The notes: generated by a model from the sequence alone, not told the origin. A stretch of DNA of 64,000 nt from Pseudomonas serbica (GCF_028823535.1 NZ_JAQIYM010000004.1:124001-188000), one strand, 5' to 3'. Positions 25,544 through 35,027 are shown, numbered from the stretch's first letter. A program made the numbers and translations.

Positions 25544-26758
25544 TCAGAGGTAACCGTCAGCCCGCAACAGGGTTTCCAGGCAATGCTCGGTGATGTGGTA
25601 GAACGCCTTGAGTTCTTCGATCTTCGCCAGCAGCTGGGCCGGATCACCCGGCTCGGCGCGCTTGACCGCCAGGATCATCTTGTTCTTGTTGGTGTGGTCC
25701 AGCGAGATGAACTCGAACACCTTGGTCTCGTAGCCGCAGGCTTCGAGGAATAGCGCGCGCAAGCTGTCGGTGACCATTTCCGCCTGCTGCCCCAGGTGCA
25801 AGCCGTATTGCAGCATCGGCTTGAGCAATGCCGGGCTCTGGATTTGCAGGCGAATCTGTTTGTGACAGCACGGCGAGCACATGATGATCGAGGCACCGGA
25901 ACGAATGCCGGTATGAATCGCATAGTCGGTGGCGATGTCGCAGGCATGCAGCGCGATCATCACATCCAGCTCGCTCGGTGCCACGCTGCGTACATCACCG
26001 CACCTGAAGACCAGCCCGGGATGCTCAAGCTTGGCTGCGGCAGTGTTGCACAAGGTGACCATGTCTTCGCGCAACTCGACGCCAGTCACTTGCGCTTCGG
26101 CCTTCAGGGTATTGCTCAGATAGTCATGGATCGCGAAGGTCAGGTAACCCTTGCCGGACCCGAAGTCCGCCACCCGAACCGGGCTGTCCAGCGCCAATGG
26201 CGACGAGGTCAGCGCGTGGCTGAAGACTTCGATGAACTTGTTGATCTGCTTCCACTTGCGTGACATCGCCGGGATCAGTTCATGCTGCTTGTTGGTGACG
26301 CCCAGGTCGACGAGAAACGGCCGGTCCAGATCAAGGAAACGGTGTTTCTCACGGTTGTGCCCAGCGGTCGGCACTTCGCGCAGTTGCTGGGGTTTGCTCT
26401 TGAACAGCGAAGCCTTGCCCTTTTTGCCGTATTCGAGCTGGGCTTCATCGGTCAATGCCAACAAATGCGCATTCTTGAAGGACGCCGGCAACAAACCGGC
26501 GATGACTGCCACACCTTCGACCAATGGCAGATTCTTGGTGATGTCGCGGGTCTTGTACCGATAGACGAAGGACAGGCAAGACTGCGCCTTGACCGTCACC
26601 GGCTTGATGATGATCCGCTGCAGGTCCGCTTCATCGCCGACGTACTTGGCCAGCACCAGCTTGATAAAGGCGCTCTGGTCGAGGCTCGATTGCAACAGGT
26701 CGATGAACTGGGCGTGATGGTCCGGCGCGAGGCTGGCGGGAGTGGCGGTGACGGACAT
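25544..26758 (-). CDS. class I SAM-dependent methyltransferase (Methyltransf_32-like)
   Basis: 404 aa. Residues about 1-170 are a variable N-terminal part; motif I is VADFGSGKGYLTFAIHDYL near 190-208, followed by VTGVELREDMVTLCNT and a MIALHACDIATDYAI segment. MCSPCCHKQIRLQ is the conserved C-terminal signature of this family. A nucleic-acid or protein substrate is plausible; none is known. Confidence 0.83.
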   Translation of the reverse strand: MSVTATPASLAPDHHAQFIDLLQSSLDQSAFIKLVLAKYVGDEADLQRIIIKPVTVKAQSCLSFVYRYKTRDITKNLPLVEGVAVIAGLLPASFKNAHLLALTDEAQLEYGKKGKASLFKSKPQQLREVPTAGHNREKHRFLDLDRPFLVDLGVTNKQHELIPAMSRKWKQINKFIEVFSHALTSSPLALDSPVRVADFGSGKGYLTFAIHDYLSNTLKAEAQVTGVELREDMVTLCNTAAAKLEHPGLVFRCGDVRSVAPSELDVMIALHACDIATDYAIHTGIRSGASIIMCSPCCHKQIRLQIQSPALLKPMLQYGLHLGQQAEMVTDSLRALFLEACGYETKVFEFISLDHTNKNKMILAVKRAEPGDPAQLLAKIEELKAFYHITEHCLETLLRADGYL

Positions 26759-26889
26759 GGAAAAACGGCCTCGGGCAGTGCGAAACGAAGAATGCCCGAT
26801 ATTTTAGGGGGGATGCGGGTTTTGGGCACGGGGTTATTTTCGCAGGCCCGGTAATACTCCTCCCAGACCTGCTTGTATTCACCGATGCG

Positions 26890-27258
26890 TCAGGGCTCCA
26901 CCAGCCGAAGTTTGCGATTGACCGGTGAATTGATCACGTACCTGACGATCAATCCCACCGGTACCGCCCACGTCAGGCCATTGGCGGGGTCAGTGATGAC
27001 AGCGACGGTTTCGGAGCTTGCGCCCATGTCCAGGCGTCGTCGATCGTTGCAGGACTTGAGCGTCCCGTAGGCGTGGCTGACCAGTCGCTCCGCCAGGTGC
27101 ATCGGTACATCAATCCCTTGCAAGTGTTTTACGGCACGACAGAACAGCACCTGATCATCAACCACCGCATCGCCTTCATGTCGGGCCAGAAATGCCTGGG
27201 CAATGCCCAGCAATTGCTCGTTCAGGTCCTCGCCTTCAACCGTAGTGGACATATTCAT
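26890..27258 (-). CDS. phage-associated hypothetical protein downstream of ogr
   Basis: 122 aa from MNMSTTVEGEDLNEQLLGIAQ. Acidic, helical N-terminal half (AFLARHEGDAVVDDQVLFCRAVKHLQ); no recognised domain. Its ATG overlaps the ogr stop by 4 bp, so it is translationally coupled to the phage activator. Such ogr-linked genes occur in P2-like prophages of Pseudomonas. Function unknown. Confidence 0.7.
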   Translation of the reverse strand: MNMSTTVEGEDLNEQLLGIAQAFLARHEGDAVVDDQVLFCRAVKHLQGIDVPMHLAERLVSHAYGTLKSCNDRRRLDMGASSETVAVITDPANGLTWAVPVGLIVRYVINSPVNRKLRLVEP

Positions 27259-27524
27259 GACTCCGGCGACGCCGTGGTCGGCGGCGCAACCGGGCGCGCG
27301 TCGCGCCGCAAATCGGGCCCGGCGAAAGGCAAGTGCACGGCGGGGTTGGGCATTCCACTGGGTGAAAGTTCGTGGGTCATCTCGAACTCTGCCCGTACCG
27401 ACCAGCCGCAGGCTTCCGACGTGCATTGCAAGTACGCTACCCGCAGGAAAATATGACGGCCCTCGCTGGTGCGGATGCGCATCCGGCTCAAGCAGTGTGG
27501 ACAAACCATCTTGTAAGTACTCAT
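27255..27524 (-). CDS. ogr: Ogr/Delta-like zinc-finger transcription activator
   Basis: 89 aa. Cys8, Cys11, Cys34 and Cys39 in MVCPHCLSRMRIRTS ... LQCTSEACGWS form the zinc site of P2 Ogr/P4 Delta proteins, which activate phage late promoters. The rest, ELSPSGMPNPAVHLP, is also family-like. No late phage genes are present in the window, so it is a remnant or acts elsewhere. Confidence 0.88.
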   Translation of the reverse strand: MSTYKMVCPHCLSRMRIRTSEGRHIFLRVAYLQCTSEACGWSVRAEFEMTHELSPSGMPNPAVHLPFAGPDLRRDARPVAPPTTASPES

Positions 27525-27824
27525 GCCTGGATCCTGCTGTTCATCGGGTGGTAATCAACATAATCAAACGCAATACTGCTTGATGTGATGATCGCTGCCA
27601 CCCGGCACTGCAAGTAACGCGCCCCCGAAAAAAGAAAGTGCAATGAACAACGGCGTAATGGGTAAGAACCAAACATGTAGGAAATCACCCTGCTACCATT
27701 AGGAAGTTTCGACATCAAATTCATCTGACTCATAGTTGAAAAATGATTATTCATAATAAAAAAAGTACTCATTGCGCATACGTTAAGCACTCAAACAGCA
27801 TGTGTCAAAAGGAATAGGCTCAAA
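27525..27824. promoter_or_regulatory. divergent control region between ogr and the CI-like gene
   Basis: 300 bp, AT-richer than its surroundings, with no supported gene. It holds short dyads such as ATGA-TTAT-TCAT near 27741 and should contain the promoters for both divergent genes. I could not fix the operators. Confidence 0.45.
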
Positions 27825-28253
27825 TTGCGTAGCAAAAAATCACAAGCTGTTTTAGCGCGACTGAAGCAAATAACCGGCACCAAAAGCGATGCCTCCTTGT
27901 CTTCTGCGCTACAAGTCAGCCCGCAGACCCTTAGCAGCTGGAAGGGTCGTGACAGTACGCCATACTCATTATGCGTAGAAATCGCTCAATCGCGCGGCGT
28001 TTCGCTCGACTGGTTGCTGCTGGGTGAAGGTCCGATCCTGCGCCATAGCGCCGCTGTTAATGCCTCGGAACTCAGTCAGGAAACAGCCACTCGGGAAGAT
28101 ACAATTCTCTCCATGTGGCGATTGCTTAGTGAAGAAGATCGCTGCGCCATACAAAATGCCCTGGAGGAAAAACGTCGCCTGCGTGAAATGGAACTCAAAC
28201 TTTCAGAGATGGCGTCTATCCTGTCGACATTGCAACAGTCGAACGAAACATAG
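27825..28253 (+). CDS. CI-type phage repressor N-terminal domain protein
   Basis: 142 aa from TTG 27825, with AAAGGAATA upstream. Residues 1-70 form the Phage_CI_repr helix-turn-helix (ARLKQITGTKSDASLSSALQVSPQTLSSWKGR then YSLCVEIAQSRGVSLDWLLLGEGP). There is no peptidase S24 domain; the tail is a charged, likely coiled-coil helix (LEEKRRLREMELKLSEMAS). So it would not be cleaved by RecA as LexA-like repressors are. Divergent from ogr. Confidence 0.85.
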   Translation: MRSKKSQAVLARLKQITGTKSDASLSSALQVSPQTLSSWKGRDSTPYSLCVEIAQSRGVSLDWLLLGEGPILRHSAAVNASELSQETATREDTILSMWRLLSEEDRCAIQNALEEKRRLREMELKLSEMASILSTLQQSNET

Positions 28254-28331
28254 TGTCATATGGCCGCTTACTTGAAGGCGCGTCACACCCGCAATGTCCC
28301 GCTGCACGTGTTCATGACAAGTTGATACCCA

Positions 28332-28688
28332 TCAGCGTCGTCCTTTCAGGCGCTCAATGATTTCACCCAGGCCAGCGCCGTCGACCCACTGCATGAGCTT
28401 GACGCTGATGGGAATAATGATCAGCGCGCAAAGAAATGCCGTTACCCCTTCGGTCAGGAAAGGTGCCAGCGGCAGCGCGACAGGGGTAAACAGATAGCCA
28501 ACGCCCGCCGACAGCAACCAGGAGCCGATACGCTGCCAGGTCTTGAAGTCAGCACGAGTGGTGATGACCAGCCACGCCCCGAGCGATGCACCGAATAGCG
28601 CTTCGCCATCAATCGAAGGCAGCGTCGCGATCCCCAATCCCAGTAGCAGGCCACTGATACTGTTATAGGCCGAATCAGACAAGTTCAT
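28332..28688 (-). CDS. putative phage holin
   Basis: 118 aa, start MNLSDSAYNSISGLLLGLGIA. Three to four hydrophobic segments (about 12-28, 35-50, 60-75, 82-104) and a charged C-terminus (IIERLKGRR), as in phage holins of the pyocin/P2-like lysis cassettes. It overlaps the LuxR-type gene by 14 bp; no endolysin follows. Confidence 0.75.
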   Translation of the reverse strand: MNLSDSAYNSISGLLLGLGIATLPSIDGEALFGASLGAWLVITTRADFKTWQRIGSWLLSAGVGYLFTPVALPLAPFLTEGVTAFLCALIIIPISVKLMQWVDGAGLGEIIERLKGRR

Positions 28689-28977
28689 GGCCACCTCGCT
28701 CATCGACGCTGTCGACGCAAATGACGCCCGACTCGATGGCTTTGAGCAAGGCAGCATGACGGGACCTGACAGCAAACTTGCGGCGAATATTGGAAAAGTG
28801 AAAGTTGATCGTGGTCGGCGAGCAATCCTGAATCCTGGCGATTTCCCAGGAAGTCTTGCCCCTGTAGCACCACATCAAGGCTTGTGATTCTTTCGCCGTC
28901 AGATGGACCGGCGGTTCATTTGCCGCGCCGTCAGACGCGGCACCGGCGAAATAATCGAGTGGTCGATGCGTTGACAT
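28675..28977 (-). CDS. LuxR-type HTH solo, coupled to holin
   Basis: 100 aa with a single LuxR C-terminal HTH (residues about 25-85: LTAKESQALMWCYRGKTSWEIARIQDCSPTTINFHFSNIRRKF). No autoinducer or receiver domain. A strong ribosome site GGGAGGT lies before the start. Overlap with the holin gene suggests that this regulator and holin are expressed together; targets unknown. Confidence 0.85.
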   Translation of the reverse strand: MSTHRPLDYFAGAASDGAANEPPVHLTAKESQALMWCYRGKTSWEIARIQDCSPTTINFHFSNIRRKFAVRSRHAALLKAIESGVICVDSVDERGGHELV

Positions 28978-29111
28978 AAGTACCTCCCTCTACGTCAGAA
29001 CGCCCGTCACAGGGCGTTCGCTGTTGGAGGGAGATGTTGAAGACCGGGCAGCAGCCAGACAACCGGCCGCAGTTGTACCGCCAGGCGTTACAAAAGTGTT
29101 CGACGGCCCGC

Positions 29112-29729
29112 TTAGCTGAGCACGACCAGGCGGTTAGGCAGTTCGTTGCGTACATGCGTCACCGGGACGTGCACCTTGAGCAATTCGCCGCACGCCTCGA
29201 CGCAGGCCACGAAGCCCTGCAACGTCTGGCCCTGTCGCACCTGCCGGGTGAACGCCGCGACAATCGCGTCCCAATGGCTGTTGTCCAGCCGACTGGAAAT
29301 ACCCTCATCCACCAGGATTTCCACATAGCGCTCGGCTTCAGAGACGAAAATCAGGATGCCGGTGCTGCCGACCGTATGGTGCAGGTTCTGTTCGAGGAAT
29401 TGCCGGCGCGCCAGGTTCGAGGCGCGCCAGTGGCGTACCGAACGAGGAACCAGGTGCGTGGTGATTTTCGGTAACCGCAATACCAGGCACAGCACGATGA
29501 AGGTGATCCATTGCACCAGCAGCAGGCTGTGCAAGGTCAGCCAGCCCGTCAGGTAATGCACGATCCCCGGCACCACCAATGCCAGCAGGCTGGCCCAGAG
29601 CAGCGGGATGTACACGTAGTCATCGGCCCGGGCCGCGAGCACGGTGACCAGCTCCGCGTCGGTGTCGCGCTCGACCCGGGCAATCGCCTCGGCCACCTTG
29701 CGTTGTTCGTGTTCAGTCAGTAATGCCAT
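29112..29729 (-). CDS. TPM domain membrane protein
   Basis: 205 aa. Begins LTEHEQRKVAEAIARVERDTDAELVTVLAARADDY; two hydrophobic helices (about 41-60, 68-88: LLWASLLALVVPGIVHYLTG and LLLVQWITFIVLCLVL), then a TPM segment with GILIFVSEAERYVEILVDEGI. Third gene of the lemA-TPM-TPM operon. Role unknown, related to envelope quality control. Confidence 0.85.
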   Translation of the reverse strand: MALLTEHEQRKVAEAIARVERDTDAELVTVLAARADDYVYIPLLWASLLALVVPGIVHYLTGWLTLHSLLLVQWITFIVLCLVLRLPKITTHLVPRSVRHWRASNLARRQFLEQNLHHTVGSTGILIFVSEAERYVEILVDEGISSRLDNSHWDAIVAAFTRQVRQGQTLQGFVACVEACGELLKVHVPVTHVRNELPNRLVVLS

Positions 29730-29769
29730 GTGTTGAATGCCTGCTCGCTATAGTTTTTCTGCCGAGTCA

Positions 29770-30525
29770 TTACCAGCCGCCCGACGAACCGCCGCCACCG
29801 AAACTGCCCCCGCCGCCGCTGAATCCACCGCCGCCACCGCCAAATCCGCCGCCACCAAAACCGCCACCGGAACCACCGGAGCCCCCACGACCGGAGGGAA
29901 GGATACCGAGCATCTGGCAAACAAATACTGTCAGGATGAACAACAACACCAGGAACACGAACAACCCCGGGTGCCGCGAGACGAAATCGTCTCCCGGATC
30001 GCCGCTGGACTCATAGACCGTCGAGGGCTCGTCCAGGGGATTGCCGCCCAGCACCACCAGCATCGCTGCCACCCCGTCGCTGATGCCCTTGCTGTAATTG
30101 CCAGCCTTGAACGCCGGGGTGATGACCTGGTGGATGATCACCGAACTCTGGGCGTCGGTCAGGCGATCTTCCAGGCCATAGCCGACTTCGATGCGCAGTT
30201 TGCGCTCATCACGGGCAACAATCAGCAGCGCGCCGTTGTTCTTGTCTTTCTGGCCGATACCCCAGTAGCGGCCCAGTTGATAGCCAAAATCGGCGATATC
30301 GGTGCCCTGCAGGTTGGCGAGCGTGACCACCACCAATTGCTCGCCAGTGGTCTTTTCATGGGCCTGCAACTGCTGAACCAGCTGCTCGCGCACTGCTGGC
30401 TCGATCATCTGGGCGTTATCCACCACCCGTCCGGTCAGTTCCGGGAACTTCAATTGGGCCTGGACCGCCAGGGCAAACAGCCCCAGCAACACCACCAGGC
30501 CGATCTTCAACACTCGCATTGGCAA
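29770..30525 (-). CDS. YgcG-type TPM domain protein
   Basis: 251 aa. Signal peptide about 1-22, TPM domain about 25-165 (FPELTGRVVDNAQMIEPAVREQL; EVGYGLEDRLTDAQS), one transmembrane helix (about 189-207) and a Gly-rich tail (GGSGGSGGGFGGGGFGG). This is the YgcG layout; TPM domains have been linked to phosphatase activity and photosystem assembly in plants. It follows lemA. Confidence 0.88.
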   Translation of the reverse strand: MPMRVLKIGLVVLLGLFALAVQAQLKFPELTGRVVDNAQMIEPAVREQLVQQLQAHEKTTGEQLVVVTLANLQGTDIADFGYQLGRYWGIGQKDKNNGALLIVARDERKLRIEVGYGLEDRLTDAQSSVIIHQVITPAFKAGNYSKGISDGVAAMLVVLGGNPLDEPSTVYESSGDPGDDFVSRHPGLFVFLVLLFILTVFVCQMLGILPSGRGGSGGSGGGFGGGGFGGGGGGFSGGGGSFGGGGSSGGW

Positions 30526-30580
30526 CCTCGCACGTCCCTGCGGCAGCTCCTACAGGGGTCATTTATCTGCCATCAAGGAT

Positions 30581-31186
30581 TCAGAATTTGACCTCGGGTG
30601 GCTTCTCCGAACCGGGCGTGGCCTCGAATGTCTGGCGTTCCGGAAGGTTGCTGTACATCACGGTGTGCCACAGGCGACCGGGGAACGTGCGGATCTCGGT
30701 GTTGTATTTCTGCACCGCCAGGATGAAGTCACGCCGGGCTACGCTGATCCGGTTCTCGGTGCCTTCAAGCTGCGATTGCAGGGCAAGGAAGTTCTGGTTG
30801 GCCTTGAGGTCCGGATAGCGCTCGGACACCACCATCAGGCGGCTCAAGGCACCGCTGAGCTGATCCTGGGCCTGTTGGTACTGCTTGAGCTTTTCCGGGT
30901 TGTCGAGCGTGGAGGCATCGACCTGGATCGAGGTGGCCTTGGCCCTGGCTTCGATCACGGCCGTCAGGGTGTCCTGTTCATGCGCGGCGTAGCCCTTGAC
31001 GGTTTCCACCAGGTTGGGAATCAGGTCGGCGCGCCGCTGATACTGGTTTTGCACCTGGCCCCAGGCAGCCTTGGCCTGTTCATCGAGGGTCGGGATGTTG
31101 TTGATGCCACAGGCGGTCAGCAATGTGACCAGCACCAGCAACGTGACCACTTGCAGGCTCGACCGGTAGGACTGTCGTACATTCAT
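30581..31186 (-). CDS. lemA: LemA family lipoprotein
   Basis: 201 aa from MNVRQSYRSSLQ; the longer ORF upstream runs into bglX promoter sequence. Lipobox TLLTACGI at about 20-27; then the LemA core NIPTLDEQAKAAWGQVQNQYQRRADLIPNLVETVKGYAAHE. A helical-bundle envelope protein of unclear role, regularly coupled with TPM proteins as here. Confidence 0.9.
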   Translation of the reverse strand: MNVRQSYRSSLQVVTLLVLVTLLTACGINNIPTLDEQAKAAWGQVQNQYQRRADLIPNLVETVKGYAAHEQDTLTAVIEARAKATSIQVDASTLDNPEKLKQYQQAQDQLSGALSRLMVVSERYPDLKANQNFLALQSQLEGTENRISVARRDFILAVQKYNTEIRTFPGRLWHTVMYSNLPERQTFEATPGSEKPPEVKF

Positions 31187-31446
31187 CAGAGTGATGCTCC
31201 GTTCACATGTCATGGAAAAAACAACCGGCGACCCTCTCGGCCGGCTCTTCGGGCATAATCGGCGCGGCACTGGATCGCGTCGGGGCAAATGGGCTAAAAG
31301 ATGCCCTGCACAAAAACCGCTTCCGGTGTTCGACTGCCATTTTCGGCTGTCGCTTTTTGAGTCAGCACCCGAACAACAATAGTCGCTCCCTAAATTTTGG
31401 CTGGCCGGCGTGTACATCGCCGCTTGGGCCCTTGAGAAAACTATTC

Positions 31447-33738
31447 ATGAAGAAGCTGTGTTTGCTGGGCCTGTTCGTCAGCCTGGCCAGTCATAACGTA
31501 CTGGCCGCCACGACGCCCGCACCCCTGGAGAACAAGGACGCTTTCGTCAGCAACCTGATGAAGCAAATGACCCTCGAAGAAAAAATCGGCCAGTTGCGCC
31601 TGATCAGCATCGGGCCGGAAATGCCGCGCGAAATGATTCGCAAGGAAATCGCGGCGGGCAACATCGGCGGTACCTTCAACTCGATCACCCGCCCGGAAAA
31701 CCGTCCGATGCAGGACGCGGCCATGCGCAGCCGCCTGAAGATCCCGATGTTCTTCGCCTACGACGTGATCCACGGCCACCGCACCATTTTCCCGATTCCG
31801 CTGGCCCTGGCGTCGAGCTGGGACATGGATGCCATTGGCCTGTCCGGGCGCATTGCCGCCAAGGAAGCTGCGGCTGACAGCCTCGACATCACCTTCGCAC
31901 CGATGGTCGACATCTCCCGCGATCCGCGCTGGGGCCGTACGTCCGAAGGCTTTGGCGAAGACACTTACCTGGTGTCGCGCATTGCCGGCGTGATGGTCAA
32001 GGCGTTCCAGGGTGCTGGTGCGAACGCCGCCGACAGCATCATGGCCAGCGTCAAGCACTTCGCCCTGTATGGCGCCGTTGAAGGCGGTCGAGACTACAAC
32101 GTGGTCGACATGAGCCCGGTCAAGATGTACCAGGATTACCTGCCGCCGTACCGCGCCGCGATTGACGCCGGCGCTGGCGGGGTGATGGTCGCGTTGAACT
32201 CTATCAACGGCGTGCCGGCCACTGCCAACACCTGGCTGATGAACGACCTGCTGCGCAAGGAATGGGGCTTCAAGGGCCTGGCGGTCAGCGACCACGGGGC
32301 GATTTTCGAGCTGATCAAGCACGGCGTTGCCGCCGACGGTCGTGAAGCCGCGAAGCTGGCGATCAAGGCCGGCATCCACATGAGCATGAACGACACCCTC
32401 TACGGCAAAGAGCTGCCAGGGCTGCTCAAGGCCGGCGAGATCCAGCAGAGCGACATCGACAACGCCGTGCGTGCAGTACTGGACGCCAAGTACGACATGG
32501 GCCTGTTCAAGGACCCGTACCTGCGCATTGGCAAGGCCGAGGATGATCCGGTCGACACCTACGCCGACAGCCGCCTGCACCGTGCCGAGGCCCGTGATGT
32601 GGCGCGCCGCAGCCTGGTGTTGCTGAAGAACCAGGGCGAAACACTGCCCCTGAAGAAAACCGCGAAAATCGCCCTGGTCGGCCCGCTGGCCAAGGCCCCA
32701 ATCGACATGATGGGCAGTTGGGCCGCCGCCGGCCGTCCGGCGCAATCGGTGACCCTGTTCGACGGCATGACCAACGCCCTGGGTGATAAATCGACACTGA
32801 TCTACGCCCGTGGTGCCAACATCACGAGCGACAAGAACATTCTCGGTTACCTGAACTTCCTCAACTTCGACGCCCCGGAAGTGGTGGATGACCCGCGTCC
32901 GGCGAACGTGCTGATCGACGAAGCGGTGAAAGCGGCCAGGAATGCCGACGTAGTGGTTGCCGCCGTGGGTGAGTCCCGCGGCATGTCCCACGAATCGTCG
33001 AGCCGTACCGATCTCGATATTCCGCAAAACCAGCGCGAGCTGATCCGTGCCCTGAAGGCCACTGGCAAACCGCTGGTACTGGTGTTGATGAACGGCCGCC
33101 CGCTGACGATTCTCGAGGAGAAAGAACAGGCGGACGCGATCCTGGAAACCTGGTTCAGCGGCACCGAGGGCGGCAACGCCATCGCCGACGTGCTGTTCGG
33201 CGACTACAACCCGTCAGGCAAACTGCCGATCAGCATCCCGCGCTCGGTGGGCCAGATTCCGACCTACTACAACCACCTGACCATTGGCCGGCCATTCACG
33301 CCGGGCAAACCGGGCAACTACACCTCGCAATACTTCGATGACACTACAGGCCCGCTGTACCCGTTTGGTTATGGCCTCAGCTACACCGATTTCAGCCTGA
33401 GCGACATGGCGCTGTCGTCGACCACGCTGAACAAGACCGGCAAGCTCGACGCCAGCATCACGGTGAAAAACACCGGCAAGCGTGACGGCGAAACCGTGGT
33501 GCAGCTGTACATCCAGGACGAGACCGGCTCGATGATCCGCCCGATCAAGGAGCTGAAGAACTTCCAGAAGGTCATGCTCAAGGCCGGTGAACAGAAAGTC
33601 GTGCACTTCACCATCACCGAAGACGACCTGAAGTTCTACAACACCCAGCTCAAGTTCGCGGCGGAGCCAGGCAAGTTCAACGTGCAGATCGGCCTGGATT
33701 CACAGGATGTGACGCAGCAGAGCTTCGAGTTGCTCTAA
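31447..33738 (+). CDS. bglX: periplasmic beta-glucosidase (GH3)
   Basis: 763 aa, like E. coli BglX. Signal peptide 1-20 (cleaved after VLA). GH3 N-terminal domain about 30-350 with nucleophile Asp282 in LAVSDHGAIF, the GH3 C-terminal domain about 400-620, and a fibronectin-III-like domain at the end. It hydrolyses beta-glucosides in the periplasm. The start at 31447 gives the signal peptide; the ORF from 31207 reads through the promoter. Followed by a REP doublet. Confidence 0.93.
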   Translation: MKKLCLLGLFVSLASHNVLAATTPAPLENKDAFVSNLMKQMTLEEKIGQLRLISIGPEMPREMIRKEIAAGNIGGTFNSITRPENRPMQDAAMRSRLKIPMFFAYDVIHGHRTIFPIPLALASSWDMDAIGLSGRIAAKEAAADSLDITFAPMVDISRDPRWGRTSEGFGEDTYLVSRIAGVMVKAFQGAGANAADSIMASVKHFALYGAVEGGRDYNVVDMSPVKMYQDYLPPYRAAIDAGAGGVMVALNSINGVPATANTWLMNDLLRKEWGFKGLAVSDHGAIFELIKHGVAADGREAAKLAIKAGIHMSMNDTLYGKELPGLLKAGEIQQSDIDNAVRAVLDAKYDMGLFKDPYLRIGKAEDDPVDTYADSRLHRAEARDVARRSLVLLKNQGETLPLKKTAKIALVGPLAKAPIDMMGSWAAAGRPAQSVTLFDGMTNALGDKSTLIYARGANITSDKNILGYLNFLNFDAPEVVDDPRPANVLIDEAVKAARNADVVVAAVGESRGMSHESSSRTDLDIPQNQRELIRALKATGKPLVLVLMNGRPLTILEEKEQADAILETWFSGTEGGNAIADVLFGDYNPSGKLPISIPRSVGQIPTYYNHLTIGRPFTPGKPGNYTSQYFDDTTGPLYPFGYGLSYTDFSLSDMALSSTTLNKTGKLDASITVKNTGKRDGETVVQLYIQDETGSMIRPIKELKNFQKVMLKAGEQKVVHFTITEDDLKFYNTQLKFAAEPGKFNVQIGLDSQDVTQQSFELL

Positions 33739-33757
33739 CCGTTCAAACTCCGCGCCC

Positions 33758-33850
33758 CTTGTCGGAGCTGGCTTGCCAGCGAAGGCGGCCTAACATCCAA
33801 CGAAGATGTTGAATGTTATGGCCTCTTCGCTGGCAAGCCAGCTCCTACAA
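33758..33850. repeat. REP doublet, GCTGGCTTGCCAGC type
   Basis: Inverted arms around GGAGCTGGCTTGCCAGCGAAG (33764-33784) and its partner at 33824-33850, separated by 39 bp. This belongs to the second REP subfamily in the window, distinct from GCGGGCTTGCTCGCG. Confidence 0.85.
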
Positions 33851-33868
33851 GGGTATTGGGTGTAGCGA

Positions 33869-35026
33869 CTATCCCCTTCGATCCAGCAGATTGACCACCA
33901 ACCGATCCACCCACCCCCACGCCCGCTGCTTGACCCGTTTCCACAGCGGTCGGCGTTGCCATGCCTCCAGGCTCACTTCCTGGCTAAGCGAGAAGTCCTT
34001 CTCGAAACTCGCCATCACGTCACGGGTCAACCCAGGGTCCAGCGCTTCAAGGTTGGCCTCCAGGTTGAATCGCAAATTCCAGTGATCGAAATTGCACGAA
34101 CCAATGCTCACCCAATCATCGATCAGGACCATTTTCAGATGCAGGAAACACGGCTGGTATTCGAAAATTTTCACCCCGGACTTGAGCAGTCGCGGGTAGT
34201 AGCGATGCCCGGCGTAACGCACTGAAGGATGATCGGTGCGCGGGCCGGTCAGCAGCAGCCGCACATCGACGCCACGGGAGGCCGCGCGGCGCAGTGAACG
34301 GCGGACTTTCCAGGTCGGCAGGAAATACGGCGTGGCCAGCCAGATGCGTTTGTGTCCGCTGTTCAACGCACGAATCAGCGATTGCAGGATATCCCGGTGC
34401 TGGCGGGCGTCGGCATAGGCGACACGGCCCATGCCCTCCCCCGTGGACGGCACGCGGGGCAGGCGCGGCAGACCGAAATGCGCAGCCGGTCGCCAGGCGC
34501 GACGATGGCGGTTGGCGATCCATTGGCGGTCGAACAGCAATTGCCAGTCGAGCACCAGCGGGCCAGTGATTCCCACCATCACTTCGTGCCACTCGCTGAC
34601 GTCTTCGTTCGGCGTCCAGAATTCATCGGTCACACCGGTGCCACCGACCACCGCCAGACTCTGGTCCACCAGCAGCAGCTTGCGGTGATCTCGGTAGAAA
34701 TTACCGACCCAGCGTCGCCAGCTCAGGCGATTGTAGAAACGCAGCTCGACGCCCGCGGCCGTCAGTCGCTGGCGCAGGGTCAGGGTAAAAGCGAGGCTGC
34801 CGTAATCATCGAACAGGCAGCGCACCCGCACACCGCGCTCGGCGGCCTGGACCAGTGCCTGAACCATGGCTTCGGCGCAAGCGCCCGCCTCCACCAGGTA
34901 AAGTTCCAGTTCAACCTGTTCTTCGGCACGGGCAATCGCCACCAACATGCGCGGGAAAAATTGCGGGCCGTCGACCAGCAATTCGAAGCGATTGCCTTCA
35001 CGCCAGGGAAAGATCGGACCAGCCAT
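33869..35026 (-). CDS. clsB: cardiolipin synthase, phospholipase D family
   Basis: 385 aa without N-terminal membrane helices, as ClsB. Two HKD motifs: HRKLLLVDQSLAVVGGTG (about 114-131) and HLKMVLIDDWVSIGSCNFD (about 299-317). It joins phosphatidyl groups to make cardiolipin at the inner membrane. One base separates it from the yceI stop; the two may be cotranscribed. Confidence 0.87.
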   Translation of the reverse strand: MAGPIFPWREGNRFELLVDGPQFFPRMLVAIARAEEQVELELYLVEAGACAEAMVQALVQAAERGVRVRCLFDDYGSLAFTLTLRQRLTAAGVELRFYNRLSWRRWVGNFYRDHRKLLLVDQSLAVVGGTGVTDEFWTPNEDVSEWHEVMVGITGPLVLDWQLLFDRQWIANRHRRAWRPAAHFGLPRLPRVPSTGEGMGRVAYADARQHRDILQSLIRALNSGHKRIWLATPYFLPTWKVRRSLRRAASRGVDVRLLLTGPRTDHPSVRYAGHRYYPRLLKSGVKIFEYQPCFLHLKMVLIDDWVSIGSCNFDHWNLRFNLEANLEALDPGLTRDVMASFEKDFSLSQEVSLEAWQRRPLWKRVKQRAWGWVDRLVVNLLDRRG

Positions 35027-35027
35027 G

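Noticed and set aside
31441-33027. 528-codon minus-strand open frame opposite bglX
   Set aside because: Antisense shadow of a clear GH3 gene; no family motif and no ribosome site.
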